Shown: positions 27,494-36,864, counted from the stretch's first letter. The stretch is 60,608 nt of DNA from Selenomonas sp. (GCA_017635515.1 JAGBLH010000092.1:1-60608), one strand, 5' to 3'. Numbers and translations: made by a program. The notes: generated by a model from the sequence alone, not told the origin.

Positions 27494-28795
27494 TTACCCC
27501 CGTTCGTTTTCTACTCTGATAACATTCCTTATCTCATCTACCACCGGCAAGCCCTTGAATACCGAAAGAGCCTCCTGCAGGCAGGCATGCTCCACCGGGT
27601 GAGTGACAGCCACAATCTCAGCATGGTCCTTGACGTTGAGCGGTGTCTGGATCACGGACTTCAGGCTGACTTTGGCATTGCCGAAAGCCGTGGCAATAGC
27701 CCCCAGCACACCGGGCTTGTCGTCCACCAGCAGGCGCACATAATAGGAAGAAACCGTCTTTTCCAGCGGGCAGAATCTCTTCTGGCTGTAGCAGGTGCAA
27801 TGATTCCTGCTGTAGTCCCCTGACCTGATGCTGCGGGCAGCTTCCACGATATCTGCCGTCACCGCCGAAGCCGTAGGCAGCGAGCCTGCCCCCTGACCAT
27901 AGAACATGGCCTCGCCAATAGCATTGCCCCTCACGAAGATGGCATTGAACACTCCGTTGACGGAAGCCAGCGGGTGGCTCTTGGGCAGGAACACCGGGTG
28001 TACCCGCACATCCACGCCATCTTCTTCCGAATCCTTGCCCACAGCCAGGAGCTTGATGACATAGCCCAGGCCCTTGGCATAGGAAATATCCTCCGCCGTG
28101 ATATTAGTGATGCCCTCTACGGACACATTATCCAGCTGCACTCTGGTGTTGAAAGCCAGGGAAGCCAGGATGGCAGCCTTGCGGGCAGCATCCAGCCCGT
28201 CCACATCGGCGGAAGGGTTAGCCTCGGCGTAGCCCTTTTCCTGGGCCTCCTTCAGCACGCTGCCATAGTCGCAGCCATCCTCGCTCATCTTGGTGAGCAT
28301 GTAGTTGGTGGTGCCGTTGACAATGCCCATGACCTCGGTGATGCGGTTGGCAGTGAGGCTCTGCTTCATGGCGGCGATGATGGGAATGCCGCCACCCACG
28401 CTTGCTTCAAAGAGGAAATTCACCTTGTGCTTCTCAGCCGCCTCGAACATATCCTTGCCGAACTGAGCCACCACGTCCTTGTTGGCGGTGACCACATGCT
28501 TGCCCGCCTCCAGGGCCTTGAGCATATACTCCCGCGAGGGGTGCAGCCCCCCCATGAGCTCCACCACGATCTCAATCTCGGGGTCATTCAGTATATCTTC
28601 GACCTTATCAGTCAGTTCCACGCTCTCGGGAAAATCTGGTCGCTTCTTGCTCTTGTCTCGAACCAGTACTTTCTTCAGAACCAAGGGCACTCCAGTGCGC
28701 TGCTCAATCTCAGGGGCGTTCATGCCCAATACCTTGATGACCCCGGAGCCCACCGTGCCTGCTCCAAGAAGGCCAATCTTTATCTCCTGTCCCAT
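27494..28795 (-). CDS. hom: Homoserine dehydrogenase
   Basis: Reduces aspartate semialdehyde to homoserine. The 433-residue protein has the NAD(P)-binding GLLGAGTVGSGVIKVL, a catalytic domain with GIVNGTTNYMLTKM and AEANPSADVDGLDAARKAAILA, and a C-terminal ACT domain (about 350-430) for threonine feedback. It lies between an ACT-domain gene and thrB in one operon. Confidence 0.96.
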   Translation of the reverse strand: MGQEIKIGLLGAGTVGSGVIKVLGMNAPEIEQRTGVPLVLKKVLVRDKSKKRPDFPESVELTDKVEDILNDPEIEIVVELMGGLHPSREYMLKALEAGKHVVTANKDVVAQFGKDMFEAAEKHKVNFLFEASVGGGIPIIAAMKQSLTANRITEVMGIVNGTTNYMLTKMSEDGCDYGSVLKEAQEKGYAEANPSADVDGLDAARKAAILASLAFNTRVQLDNVSVEGITNITAEDISYAKGLGYVIKLLAVGKDSEEDGVDVRVHPVFLPKSHPLASVNGVFNAIFVRGNAIGEAMFYGQGAGSLPTASAVTADIVEAARSIRSGDYSRNHCTCYSQKRFCPLEKTVSSYYVRLLVDDKPGVLGAIATAFGNAKVSLKSVIQTPLNVKDHAEIVAVTHPVEHACLQEALSVFKGLPVVDEIRNVIRVENERG

Positions 28796-28811
28796 TTCGC
28801 ACCCGCTTTCC

Positions 28812-29258
28812 TTACGCCTGGCCCAAAACTTCCAGACGCTTCACGCCATCCACCATGCGCAGTTTGTCCAGCAAGGCTTCCAGATCTACGGAAAGATTCA
28901 TGGTTTCGATGGAAATGGTAGCATTGGCCACCCCCTGGAGAGGAATTCCCTGATTGATGGTGAGGACACTGCCAGAATCTGCCGAGATGGTATTCAGCAC
29001 ACTGGAAAGAACTCCCTTCTTGTGCTCAAGAAGGAAGGTCAGAGTCACGATCTTATTCTTGCTGGCCTCGTAGAAGGGGAAGACGTAATCCTTGTACTTG
29101 TAGTAGGCGGAGCGGGAAAGCTCCATCTTCTCCACGGCCTCATTGATGGTGCGGGCATCCCCCCGTTTCAGCATTTCCTTGACCTTGATGGTCTTCTTGA
29201 TGGCCTCGGGCAGGATTTCCTCCTTCACCAGGAAAAAACCATTTTCTTCCTTTGACAT
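28812..29258 (-). CDS. ACT-domain protein of the PheB/UPF0735 family
   Basis: The 148-residue protein has an N-terminal helical region (TINEAVEKMELSRSAYYKYKD, resembling a DNA-binding helix-turn-helix) and a C-terminal ACT domain (VTLTFLLEHKKGVLSSVLN onward). PheB-like proteins precede hom or pheA in Firmicutes, and a regulatory role in amino acid synthesis is presumed. The start ATG 29258 has GGAGG 7 bases upstream; the GTG one codon earlier is less well placed. Confidence 0.85.
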   Translation of the reverse strand: MSKEENGFFLVKEEILPEAIKKTIKVKEMLKRGDARTINEAVEKMELSRSAYYKYKDYVFPFYEASKNKIVTLTFLLEHKKGVLSSVLNTISADSGSVLTINQGIPLQGVANATISIETMNLSVDLEALLDKLRMVDGVKRLEVLGQA

Positions 29259-29313
29259 CACGACACCTCCGAATGTTTTTATATAATGATATCATTGTCC
29301 TTTTACAAAGGAT

Positions 29314-29343
29314 AGTATATCACAGGGTGGACATTCTTGCCAA
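29314..29343 (-). promoter_or_regulatory. Promoter of the ACT-hom-thrB operon
   Basis: TTGGCA (29338-29343) and TATACT (29314-29319) are 18 bases apart. The transcript leader contains a 12-base perfect palindrome AATGATATCATT at 29285-29296, which might be an operator. Confidence 0.6.
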
Positions 29344-29369
29344 TAGCTTTTATATAAATATAACAAAAA

Positions 29370-29396
29370 GCCCAAGGAAATACATTTTCCTTGGGC
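29370..29396 (-). terminator. Terminator after plsY
   Basis: An 11-bp perfect stem (29370-29380 with 29386-29396) with loop TACAT is followed on the minus strand by CTTTTTG. It ends the der-plsY transcript and sits just upstream of the next operon's promoter. Confidence 0.85.
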
Positions 29397-29438
29397 AAAT
29401 GTCGTTATTTATGCTAAATGCTGTACTTTAAAAAAATC

Positions 29439-30035
29439 TCAGTGGTGCCCTGCTTTGATCTTGGACTCTGTACCGTTCAGCAGCCTTCCTATATTTGCCT
29501 TGTGCCTTACCACTATCAGGAGAGCAGCTATCACACCGAAGACAAGGTACTCAGCAGGGGCATGGAAGATGAGAGCCAGCACTGGCACACAGATGGCTGC
29601 TACTATGCTGCCCAGGGAAACATAGCCCGTGAGCTTTACGATGACCAGCCAGATCAGGAAGACAAGGCCTGTGACCTGAGGCATCAGCATGCAGAGCACT
29701 CCCAGCCCCGTGGCCACTCCCTTGCCGCCTTTGAACCCCATGAAGAGGGAGGCGGAATGGCCTACGATGGCAAAGATGGCCGCCAGTACCATGGCGAGGG
29801 GCGTGCCAGCCAAAGAAGAAGCTATATACACGCTCAAAAAGCCTTTCAAGAAGTCCAGCAGGAAAATCAGGAAGCCAGGTCCCTTGCCAAGAGTGCGCCA
29901 GGCGTTGGTGGCACCGATATTGTGGCTGCCATGCTCCCTGAGATCTGTGTGCCATAGAGCCTTGCCCAGCCAGAGGCCATTGGGAATGGAGCCCAGCACA
30001 TAGGCTATCAGGCACCCCAGAAGAGTCATAGCCAT
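29439..30035 (-). CDS. plsY: Acyl-phosphate:glycerol-3-phosphate acyltransferase
   Basis: PlsY makes lysophosphatidate from acyl-phosphate in the membrane. The 198-residue protein has about five membrane helices and the three active-site loops GSIPNGLWLG, HGSHNIGATNAWRTLGK and FKGGKGVATGLGVL. It starts immediately after the der stop, the usual Firmicute pairing. Confidence 0.95.
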   Translation of the reverse strand: MAMTLLGCLIAYVLGSIPNGLWLGKALWHTDLREHGSHNIGATNAWRTLGKGPGFLIFLLDFLKGFLSVYIASSLAGTPLAMVLAAIFAIVGHSASLFMGFKGGKGVATGLGVLCMLMPQVTGLVFLIWLVIVKLTGYVSLGSIVAAICVPVLALIFHAPAEYLVFGVIAALLIVVRHKANIGRLLNGTESKIKAGHH

Positions 30036-31358
30036 TTACTCTTCCTCCTCCCTGGCCCGGACAATGAGCTTCAAGGGCGTGCCCTCAAAGCCGAAGCTCT
30101 CACGCAGACGGTTCTCAATGAAACGGAGATAAGAGAAGTGCATGAGCTCCGGATCATTGACGAAGATGATGAAGGTAGGCGGTTGAATGTCCACCTGTGT
30201 CATATACATGATCTTTAGGCGACGGCCCTTGTGCATGGGGGGCGGGTTGATGGACACCGCATCCCGGATCAGCTCATTGAGGACGCTAGTCTTGATGCGC
30301 ATGGACTGCTGCTCGGCCACATACTTCACCAGTTCGGTCACACGGCCCACTCGCTGGCCCGTGAGGGCGGAAGCGTAGAGCACAGGGGCGTACTGCAGAA
30401 AGCCCAGCTGCTCCCGCAGGTCTTCCGTGAAGCGCAGGGTTGATTTGTCGTCCTTCTCGGGATAAATGTCCCACTTGTTGACGACAATGATGACTCCCTT
30501 GCCCGATTCATGGGCATAGCCGGCAATCTTCTTGTCCTGCTCGGTAATGCCTTCCTCTGCGTTGATCATCATCAATACTACATCAGCCCGATCCACGGCT
30601 CTGAGGGAGCGCATCACGCTGTAGCGCTCCACCGCCTCCTCGATCTTGCCCCGGCGGCGCATGCCTGCGGTATCGATCAGGATAAACTTGATGCCGTCTT
30701 TCATGAAGTGAGTGTCGATGGCATCGCGGGTGGTGCCTGCCACATCACTGACAATGACCCGTTCCTCCCCCAGCATCTTGTTCACCAGAGAGGACTTGCC
30801 CACGTTGGGCCGGCCAATGACCGCGATAGCCAGCTCATCGGTCTCCTCCTCTTCCTCGGCTTCCTTGGGGAAGGCCCCCACCACGGCATCCAGTAGGTCA
30901 CCTATATTCATGGAGTTGGAGGCAGACAGAGCTATGGGGTCACCCAGGCCCAGATTGTAGAACTCGTAGATATTCATGGACTGCTGGGGGCTGTCAATCT
31001 TGTTCACCCCCAGGATAACTGGCTTCTTGGCATGGCGCAGGAGCTTTGCCACTTCCTCATCGGAGTTGGTCAGGCCACTGCGTCCGTCCACCAGAAAGAG
31101 TATGACATCGGCTTCTTCCATGGCCAGCTCTGCCTGCTGGCGCATGGACTTCAGGATATGGTCGCTCTCATCAAACTCAATGCCCCCGGTGTCAATCATG
31201 GTGAACTCATGGTTCAGCCACTCGGCATCCATATAGATGCGGTCACGGGTGACGCCGGGCATATCGTCCACGATGGAGACGCGCTTCTTGCCAATCTGGT
31301 TGAACAAGGTGGACTTGCCTACATTGGGGCGCCCCACTATAGCCACTATGGGTTTCAT
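30036..31358 (-). CDS. der: Ribosome biogenesis GTPase Der (EngA)
   Basis: Der acts in 50S subunit assembly. The 440-residue protein has two GTPase domains in tandem, with P-loops VGRPNVGKSTLFNQIG and IGRPNVGKSSLVNKML, DTGG and DTAG switch motifs and NKID/NKWD specificity motifs. A C-terminal KH-like domain follows. It lies downstream of the DUF512 gene and upstream of plsY. Confidence 0.97.
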   Translation of the reverse strand: MKPIVAIVGRPNVGKSTLFNQIGKKRVSIVDDMPGVTRDRIYMDAEWLNHEFTMIDTGGIEFDESDHILKSMRQQAELAMEEADVILFLVDGRSGLTNSDEEVAKLLRHAKKPVILGVNKIDSPQQSMNIYEFYNLGLGDPIALSASNSMNIGDLLDAVVGAFPKEAEEEEETDELAIAVIGRPNVGKSSLVNKMLGEERVIVSDVAGTTRDAIDTHFMKDGIKFILIDTAGMRRRGKIEEAVERYSVMRSLRAVDRADVVLMMINAEEGITEQDKKIAGYAHESGKGVIIVVNKWDIYPEKDDKSTLRFTEDLREQLGFLQYAPVLYASALTGQRVGRVTELVKYVAEQQSMRIKTSVLNELIRDAVSINPPPMHKGRRLKIMYMTQVDIQPPTFIIFVNDPELMHFSYLRFIENRLRESFGFEGTPLKLIVRAREEEE

Positions 31359-31390
31359 CTGCTATTACCTTCTTTCCATATATAAAGACT

Positions 31391-32803
31391 TCAGTCCGTA
31401 ACTGTTTTGGTATAGGCGGCATTGCTCTGCCACATATAGGCAGTCTCGCCGCTACGGTTCTTGTGATAATGGTGCCAGTCCGCCAGCGCCTTGCGGTAAT
31501 CTGACCCGGACTGCACAGGCTCTACTCTCACGCCGGGGAATTCTTCAGCAAAGTCACTGAGGGACATATCATCCAGAAAAATATCCTCACCTGACCTGAG
31601 TGCCGACTCAGGCAGCAGGATTCCCGTGCGCTCGCCCGGCAGGGATTTCAAAGTCTTGATGATGTCCTGCGCCGTCAAAAGACCGGAGACGTTGACAGTT
31701 GAGCCAAAATACTCATTCACCACCGGCACCAGGCGCACATGGAGATTCTTTTTCTGGAGGCTTCCCGCCAGTTCTTCCAAGACAGGTGCCACGGAAGTGC
31801 CGGAAACTACATCCAGAAAGACTGGCTCCTCATAGTCCGCTTCCTCGCCCTCATATTCCTCCCAATCATTGATGAAGTTCCGGGTAAGGCCGATGCCATT
31901 GTCCAGCTGGGGAAATCCATCGTAAAACTCTGTGCTGGGAACAGGCCGACCTGCCAAGAAGTAGAATTCATCGCCCAGATAAATAAAAGTACGTCCTTCT
32001 TCCTGCTGGATTTTCCGCTGCCACTTCTCCACCTGGTCGATGACTCTGGCGGCGCTCTCCCTGTCAAACTGCTGCAAAGGATAGGGGTCGGTGCGGTGCC
32101 TGGTAATACCCACGGGCACGATGGCTAGAGACAGGGCATGGGGGCGACGCTCCGCGATTTCCCTGATGGTGCGCTCCAGTTCCTCCCCGTCGTTGAGACC
32201 CGCGCAGAGTACCACCTGAGTGTGATACTCTGCCCCGGCCTTTTCCAGGTTGTCCAGCTGACTGGCAATGCGGGCCGCTCCTAGGCAGCGCAGTATCTGT
32301 GCCCTGAGCTCTGGGTTCATGCACTGGACGGAGACGAACAATGGCGAGAGATGATACTTCTCCACCCGCTCAAAATCCTTCGGCCCCATATTGGTCATGG
32401 TGACGAAATTGCCGTAGAGAAAAGACAGGCGGTAGTCATCATCCTTGATGGAAAGGCTGCTCCTCATATTTGGTGCCACCATATCTACGAAGCAGAAATA
32501 GCAATGGTTGGCACAGCTCCTGATGCCGTCAAAGACGGCGCTCTCGAACTCCACCCCAAGGTCCTCGTCAAAGTCCTTGTCGAACTCGATGATTTCCTGC
32601 TCCCCATCCTCATGCTCCACCAGCAGTTCAATTTCCTCGTCTGCCATGGCAAAGGAAAGCTCGATGATATCCCGGACTTCTTCCCCGTTGATGGACACAA
32701 TCTTGTCCCCTGGCACCAGCTCCAGCTCTTCTGCCAGACTGTCCGGGTAGACCCTGAGAATAACGCCCGGATGCTTTGCTTTGCTGATATCTTTCTTGCT
32801 CAT
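31391..32803 (-). CDS. PDZ / radical-SAM DUF512 protein of unknown function
   Basis: The 470-residue product has an N-terminal PDZ-like domain (residues 7-60, VPGDKIVSINGEEV), a radical-SAM-type CX3CX2C cluster (Cys97, Cys101, Cys104) and a C-terminal DUF512 region. The family is a widespread Clostridia/Negativicutes neighbour of der and plsY with no firm function. I start it at ATG 32803 because the upstream in-frame sequence lies inside the rpsA terminator hairpin. Confidence 0.9.
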   Translation of the reverse strand: MSKKDISKAKHPGVILRVYPDSLAEELELVPGDKIVSINGEEVRDIIELSFAMADEEIELLVEHEDGEQEIIEFDKDFDEDLGVEFESAVFDGIRSCANHCYFCFVDMVAPNMRSSLSIKDDDYRLSFLYGNFVTMTNMGPKDFERVEKYHLSPLFVSVQCMNPELRAQILRCLGAARIASQLDNLEKAGAEYHTQVVLCAGLNDGEELERTIREIAERRPHALSLAIVPVGITRHRTDPYPLQQFDRESAARVIDQVEKWQRKIQQEEGRTFIYLGDEFYFLAGRPVPSTEFYDGFPQLDNGIGLTRNFINDWEEYEGEEADYEEPVFLDVVSGTSVAPVLEELAGSLQKKNLHVRLVPVVNEYFGSTVNVSGLLTAQDIIKTLKSLPGERTGILLPESALRSGEDIFLDDMSLSDFAEEFPGVRVEPVQSGSDYRKALADWHHYHKNRSGETAYMWQSNAAYTKTVTD

Positions 32804-32837
32804 AAGTTCTTTCTCATTCAGTCTGAAACGAAATAAC

Positions 32838-32867
32838 AAGGGAGCGATGCAAAGACATCACTCCCCT
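32838..32867 (-). terminator. Terminator-like hairpin after rpsA
   Basis: A 12-bp stem (32838-32849 with 32856-32867, two G-T pairs) and a 6-base loop follow the rpsA stop. The tract below it is only moderately T-rich (GTTATTTCGTTTC), so termination may be partial and feed the DUF512-der-plsY genes. Confidence 0.6.
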
Positions 32868-32902
32868 GTAAATTTCTTATCTAGTTGCCGAAAGACAGGC
32901 TC

Positions 32903-34033
32903 TTACTCCTGAACTTCCTCAGCTGCTTCCTGCTCTGCCTGATACTTCTTGAACACAGCAGTGTCAGCATCCTTCTTAGCCTTGGTGATGCTAAGGGAGA
33001 TGCGCTTGCGCTTCATGTCGATGCGGAGAACCTTGACCTTCACCACATCGCCCACATGCACAGCCTCATCGGCACGCTCAATGCGGCGGTCAGCCAGCTC
33101 GCCCATGGGAATGAGACCGTCGAAGCCCGGCTCGATTTCCATGAAAGCACCGAAGTCAGTCAGTTTGATGACCTTGCCTTCGATGTAGTCGCCCTCTGCA
33201 TAGCGCTCAGCCTTGTCGAGCCAAGGATCACGCATGGTGTCCTTCACGGACAGGGAGATGCGCTTGGCATCAACATCAACGCTCTTGACGAAAACATCCA
33301 GTTCCTGGCCAACCTCAAGCACATCGGAAGGATGCTTCACGCGGTGCCAAGCCAAGTCGGAGATGTGAGCAAGGCCGTCTACGCCACCGATATCGATGAA
33401 GGCACCGTAGTCCACCAGACGCTTGACAGTACCGCGCACGGTCTGGCCAGCCTCGAGGGTGGAGAAAATCTCGCCTTCCTTCTCGGAACGCTCCTTCTCA
33501 AGGAGGTTGCGGCGGGAGAGCACCAGGCGCTGCTTGTGGACATCGATCTCGATGATCTCAGCCTCCACAGTCTGGCCAACATAGACGGAAAGATCCTTCA
33601 CGAAGTGAAGCTCCATCTGGGAAGCGGGGATAAAGCCGCGCAGACCGTTGACAGAAGCCACCAAGCCACCCTTGACTACCTGATTCACCTGAGCCTCGAC
33701 AGTCTCGCCGCGCTCCTGCACAGCCTCCATCTCCTTCCAGGCCACCATGCGGTCAGCCTTGACCTTGGAGAGGATGCCGCCGTTGTCGCCGCCGAGAGAA
33801 ACGATGTAAACATCGATCTTGTCGCCGACCTTCACCACGTCCTCAGCGGACTCCGGAGCGGGATAAGCAAGCTCACGCTTCGGCACAGCAATCTCCTGCT
33901 TGTAGCCGATATCGATATAAGCCTCATCGCGGGAAACCTGGATCACCTCGCCGGTGACAACCGTGCGCTCCTGGATATCCGGCATGGAGCTCTCTGCTTC
34001 TTCCAATAATTCCTTCATGCTCTGTTCTGACAC
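32903..34033 (-). CDS. rpsA: S1 RNA-binding domain protein (ribosomal protein S1-like)
   Basis: The 376-residue protein contains four S1 domains (about 15-85, 100-170, 188-256 and 273-342; each with motifs such as VRGTVKRLVDYGAFIDIGGVDG) and an acidic tail. It is shorter than the six-domain E. coli S1. The GTG 34033 start has AAGGAGG 10 bases upstream and overlaps the end of ispH by 19 bases in the -1 frame. In several Firmicutes the two proteins are fused. Confidence 0.92.
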   Translation of the reverse strand: MSEQSMKELLEEAESSMPDIQERTVVTGEVIQVSRDEAYIDIGYKQEIAVPKRELAYPAPESAEDVVKVGDKIDVYIVSLGGDNGGILSKVKADRMVAWKEMEAVQERGETVEAQVNQVVKGGLVASVNGLRGFIPASQMELHFVKDLSVYVGQTVEAEIIEIDVHKQRLVLSRRNLLEKERSEKEGEIFSTLEAGQTVRGTVKRLVDYGAFIDIGGVDGLAHISDLAWHRVKHPSDVLEVGQELDVFVKSVDVDAKRISLSVKDTMRDPWLDKAERYAEGDYIEGKVIKLTDFGAFMEIEPGFDGLIPMGELADRRIERADEAVHVGDVVKVKVLRIDMKRKRISLSITKAKKDADTAVFKKYQAEQEAAEEVQE

Positions 34034-34845
34034 TTTTTATATACCTCCTTGATAATCCAGTCAGGTGTAGAAGCACCCGCTGTAATACCAATTTTTTCTA
34101 TTTTGTCAAACCACTCGTCACGGAGCTCTGCTGCCGTTTCGATGTGATAAGTCAGACAATGTTCTTTGCACAGTTGGGCAAGGCGCGTAGTGTTAGCGCT
34201 GTTCTTGCCGCCTATGACCAGCATCAGGCCAACCTTCTGAGCCAAATCAATGGCCGCCGCCTGTCTCTGATCTGTAGCCGTGCAGATGGTGCGCAGGATG
34301 CGCACATCCCGGGATTTTTCCAACAGATGCATGGCAATCCGCCGGAACTTCGCCCCTGAGAAGGTGGTCTGGCAAACTATGCCCAGCCTAGCGCAGGAAT
34401 CAAGTTCCTCAGCCTCGGCCTCCGTCTCTAGAACCGTAGCCTTGCGGCCTGACCACTCGAAGATGCTCTTGACCTCCGGGTGCTGCTTTTCCCCGATGAT
34501 GACTACATTATACCCCTCATCAACCAATTCCTTGGCGGAAAGCTGGGCTTTCTTCACATGGGGACAAGTGGCATCGACCACTTTCAGCCCCCGCTCCTCA
34601 GCCTCCTGATAGACCTCCGGGCCTACCCCATGGGAACGGATGATGATGGTACCCGTTGGCAATTCATCCAACCTGTCAACTGTGCCCACACCTTCCTCTT
34701 TCAAGCGTTCAACCATTTGAGGATTGTGGATGATAGGCCCCAAAGTGCAGGAGGTGCCATCCGCAGAAGCATTTTCCCTGGCTATCTTGATGGCGCGCTT
34801 GACGCCATAGCAGAAGCCCAGGTAATCTGCCAGGATTACTTCCAT
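34015..34845 (-). CDS. ispH: 4-hydroxy-3-methylbut-2-enyl diphosphate reductase
   Basis: Last step of the MEP isoprenoid pathway, a 4Fe-4S enzyme. The 276-residue product has the three cluster cysteines in GFCYGVKRAI (Cys12), DATCPHVKK and TICTATDQRQ, and the conserved SHGVGPEV and GASTPDWIIKEV blocks. It has a strong promoter and overlaps rpsA. Confidence 0.96.
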   Translation of the reverse strand: MEVILADYLGFCYGVKRAIKIARENASADGTSCTLGPIIHNPQMVERLKEEGVGTVDRLDELPTGTIIIRSHGVGPEVYQEAEERGLKVVDATCPHVKKAQLSAKELVDEGYNVVIIGEKQHPEVKSIFEWSGRKATVLETEAEAEELDSCARLGIVCQTTFSGAKFRRIAMHLLEKSRDVRILRTICTATDQRQAAAIDLAQKVGLMLVIGGKNSANTTRLAQLCKEHCLTYHIETAAELRDEWFDKIEKIGITAGASTPDWIIKEVYKKCQNRA

Positions 34846-34914
34846 ACATCTACCACCATATCCTTTATTCTTGCCCGAACCTATAAAGCACAGGTTCTAT
34901 GCAATCTAAGACAT

Positions 34915-34943
34915 AGTATAACATGAGTAAGAGACCTAAGCAA
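34915..34943 (-). promoter_or_regulatory. Promoter of ispH-rpsA
   Basis: TTGCTT (34938-34943), a 17-base spacer and TATACT (34915-34920). Upstream on the minus strand lie long A-tracts (within 34946-34980) that look like an UP element, suitable for a strongly expressed ribosomal gene. Confidence 0.65.
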
Positions 34944-35006
34944 ATAGTTTTTCACGGGTTTTTTATTTTTTTTTCATTGTTTATTCACTTTTACAGGACG
35001 GTAAAC

Positions 35007-36101
35007 CTAATAGCAGGAAAACTCGATGACAAAGGAATTCCCCCCCTGTGGCATATTCTCTGCCCTGATGGTGCCATCGTGAACTTCCACGAACTGGCGT
35101 GCCAGCGCCAGCCCCAGGCCAGAACCGCCACGGGTGCGGTTTCTGGACTTTTCGCCACGATAAAAGTGTTCAAAAACATGGGGCAGGTCAGCTGCAGGAA
35201 TCCCCGGCCCCTCGTCGGTGACAACGAGGCACACTTTCCCTTCCTGCCTGAAACTGCCAATGTGAATGACCGTCCCCGGATGTGTATAGCGTATAGCGTT
35301 AATCAGGAGGTTATAAAAAACCTGATTCATGCGGTCAGAATCCAGCAGAAGTTTTGGCAGGGAATCATCCAGCGTCACTTCAAAGCTAAGTCTCTTTTCC
35401 TCCAATAAAGGTGACAACATCTCCACCGTATGCCTGAGCAGCAGGTTTACATCCACTTCCTGCAGGTGAAGGTCAAGCTGACGCACCTCCGCCAGGGAAA
35501 GGTCACGCAGATCCTGTACCAGACGAATCAGCCGCATGACCTCCTCCTGCATAGAGAAAAAACGCTCGGGGGTAGCAGGGGTAATGCCCTCCAGCATATT
35601 TTCCAGATGACTCTGAAGGATGGCCAAAGGTGTGCGAAGCTCATGGGCTATGCCTGCCAAAAATTCCTGCCGCAGGCGTTCATTTACCGCCAGTTCCTCC
35701 GACATCTGATTGAAGACACGTCCCAGCTGCCCTATCTCGTCACGGGAATCAAATTCCACCCGCTGCTCCAGCTTTCCCTGACGGATGCTGTCGGCTGCTG
35801 CGCTGAGTTCCCGCAGGGGGGTGGTAATGCCGCCGGACCAAAGAAAGCTGACGGCCAGACCAACGCAGGCAAAGAGAAGACCAAACCACAGCAGCGAGTG
35901 ATGGACAGAGTGCAAAAAAAGTAGCTCAGAATCTCCCATCGTCCCCTCACTCACCGCCAAGCCAGGCTGCAAGGAGAGGTACTCCTGAAAGAGACTTTCC
36001 ATCTGCCAGTTGGCCAGCTGTACCATGCCAAAAGCCGTCAGAAGTATCAGCAAAAAGGTCATGCCCATAATGCGGTAGCGCAGGCTGTGGAGATTAGGCA
36101 T
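35007..36101 (-). CDS. HAMP-domain sensor histidine kinase
   Basis: About 364 residues: two membrane helices (near 12-30 and 70-92) around a short outer loop of about 40 residues, a HAMP domain (TTPLRELSAAADSIRQGKL), a HisKA region with the phospho-acceptor in IAHELRTPLAIL, and an ATPase domain with N, G1 (DEGPGIP) and G2 (GGSGLGLALA) boxes. The start ATG 36101 overlaps the response regulator stop. The small sensor loop suggests a membrane-proximal or metal/envelope signal. Confidence 0.92.
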   Translation of the reverse strand: MPNLHSLRYRIMGMTFLLILLTAFGMVQLANWQMESLFQEYLSLQPGLAVSEGTMGDSELLFLHSVHHSLLWFGLLFACVGLAVSFLWSGGITTPLRELSAAADSIRQGKLEQRVEFDSRDEIGQLGRVFNQMSEELAVNERLRQEFLAGIAHELRTPLAILQSHLENMLEGITPATPERFFSMQEEVMRLIRLVQDLRDLSLAEVRQLDLHLQEVDVNLLLRHTVEMLSPLLEEKRLSFEVTLDDSLPKLLLDSDRMNQVFYNLLINAIRYTHPGTVIHIGSFRQEGKVCLVVTDEGPGIPAADLPHVFEHFYRGEKSRNRTRGGSGLGLALARQFVEVHDGTIRAENMPQGGNSFVIEFSCY

Positions 36102-36795
36102 GAGTACCATCCCCCATCTTGTAGCCAATGCCATAAATGGTCAGGATATAGCGGGGACTTTTGGGATCCGGCTCGATTTTGCGCCGCAGGTTCCTGATGT
36201 GGGCATCAATGGTGCGTTCATAGCCATCAAAGGCAAAACCGTGGCTGTTTTCCATCAGCTGCAACCGGTTGAAAGCCTGATAAGGATGTTTCATGAAACA
36301 CTCCAGAAGGCTGAATTCTATCGGTGTAAGCTCAATGATTTCTCCCTCCAGCTTCACGAGATGCTGGGCGGTATCCAAGGTAAGGCCTCCCACTTTCAGC
36401 AAAGAAGCCCCTGCCGGGGAAAGGGAGCCATAGGAACGTCGCAGCAGTGCCCGGACTCTGGCCACCAGTTCTCTGTTACTGAAAGGCTTGGTCACATAAT
36501 CGTCTGCGCCGATGTCCAGACCGTTCAGCCTGTCAGCCTCCCCATCCCTGGCAGTCAGCATGATAATCGGCACCGCGCTTTTCTCCCGCAATCGACGGCA
36601 GACTTCATAGCCATCCAGGCCGGGCAGCATCAAATCAAGCAGGATGATATCCGGCTGTCTGCCAGCAGCTTCCCGCAGGGCCTCCGGACCGCTACTGGCC
36701 GTGTAAACCTCAAAATTTTCCTTTTGAAAATACTCGCGCAAGAGCTCCTGCAGCTTGCTATCATCATCTACTATCAATACAGAGTAGGCTTTCAC
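36094..36795 (-). CDS. OmpR/PhoB-family response regulator
   Basis: About 233 residues: receiver domain with VLIVDDD, phospho-acceptor Asp in IILLDLMLPGLDG and Lys in DDYVTKPF, then a winged-helix DNA-binding domain (ELTPIEFSLLECFMKHP to RRKIEPDPKSPRYILTIYGIGYKM). The start is GTG 36795, with AGGAAAG 10 bases upstream. It is translationally coupled to the kinase. The phased repeats at 37454-37497 are its likely operator. Confidence 0.93.
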   Translation of the reverse strand: MKAYSVLIVDDDSKLQELLREYFQKENFEVYTASSGPEALREAAGRQPDIILLDLMLPGLDGYEVCRRLREKSAVPIIMLTARDGEADRLNGLDIGADDYVTKPFSNRELVARVRALLRRSYGSLSPAGASLLKVGGLTLDTAQHLVKLEGEIIELTPIEFSLLECFMKHPYQAFNRLQLMENSHGFAFDGYERTIDAHIRNLRRKIEPDPKSPRYILTIYGIGYKMGDGTHA

Positions 36796-36824
36796 AGCGC
36801 ACCAACTTTCCTTTGTATGCCAAA

Positions 36825-36851
36825 TGCCCAACGGCAACTTGCTGTTGGGCA
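36825..36851 (-). other. Stem-loop between membrane-protein gene and response regulator
   Basis: An 8-bp perfect stem TGCCCAAC/GTTGGGCA, extended inward by GCAA/TTGC, lies 13 bases below the membrane-protein stop. No T-run follows on the minus strand, so it looks like a processing or attenuation hairpin that lowers regulator expression relative to the first gene. Confidence 0.5.
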
Positions 36852-36864
36852 TCTTCGGTTAAAA

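Noticed and set aside
30036..31358. Two separate GTPase genes
   Set aside because: The two P-loop domains are in one uninterrupted frame, the normal Der/EngA architecture.
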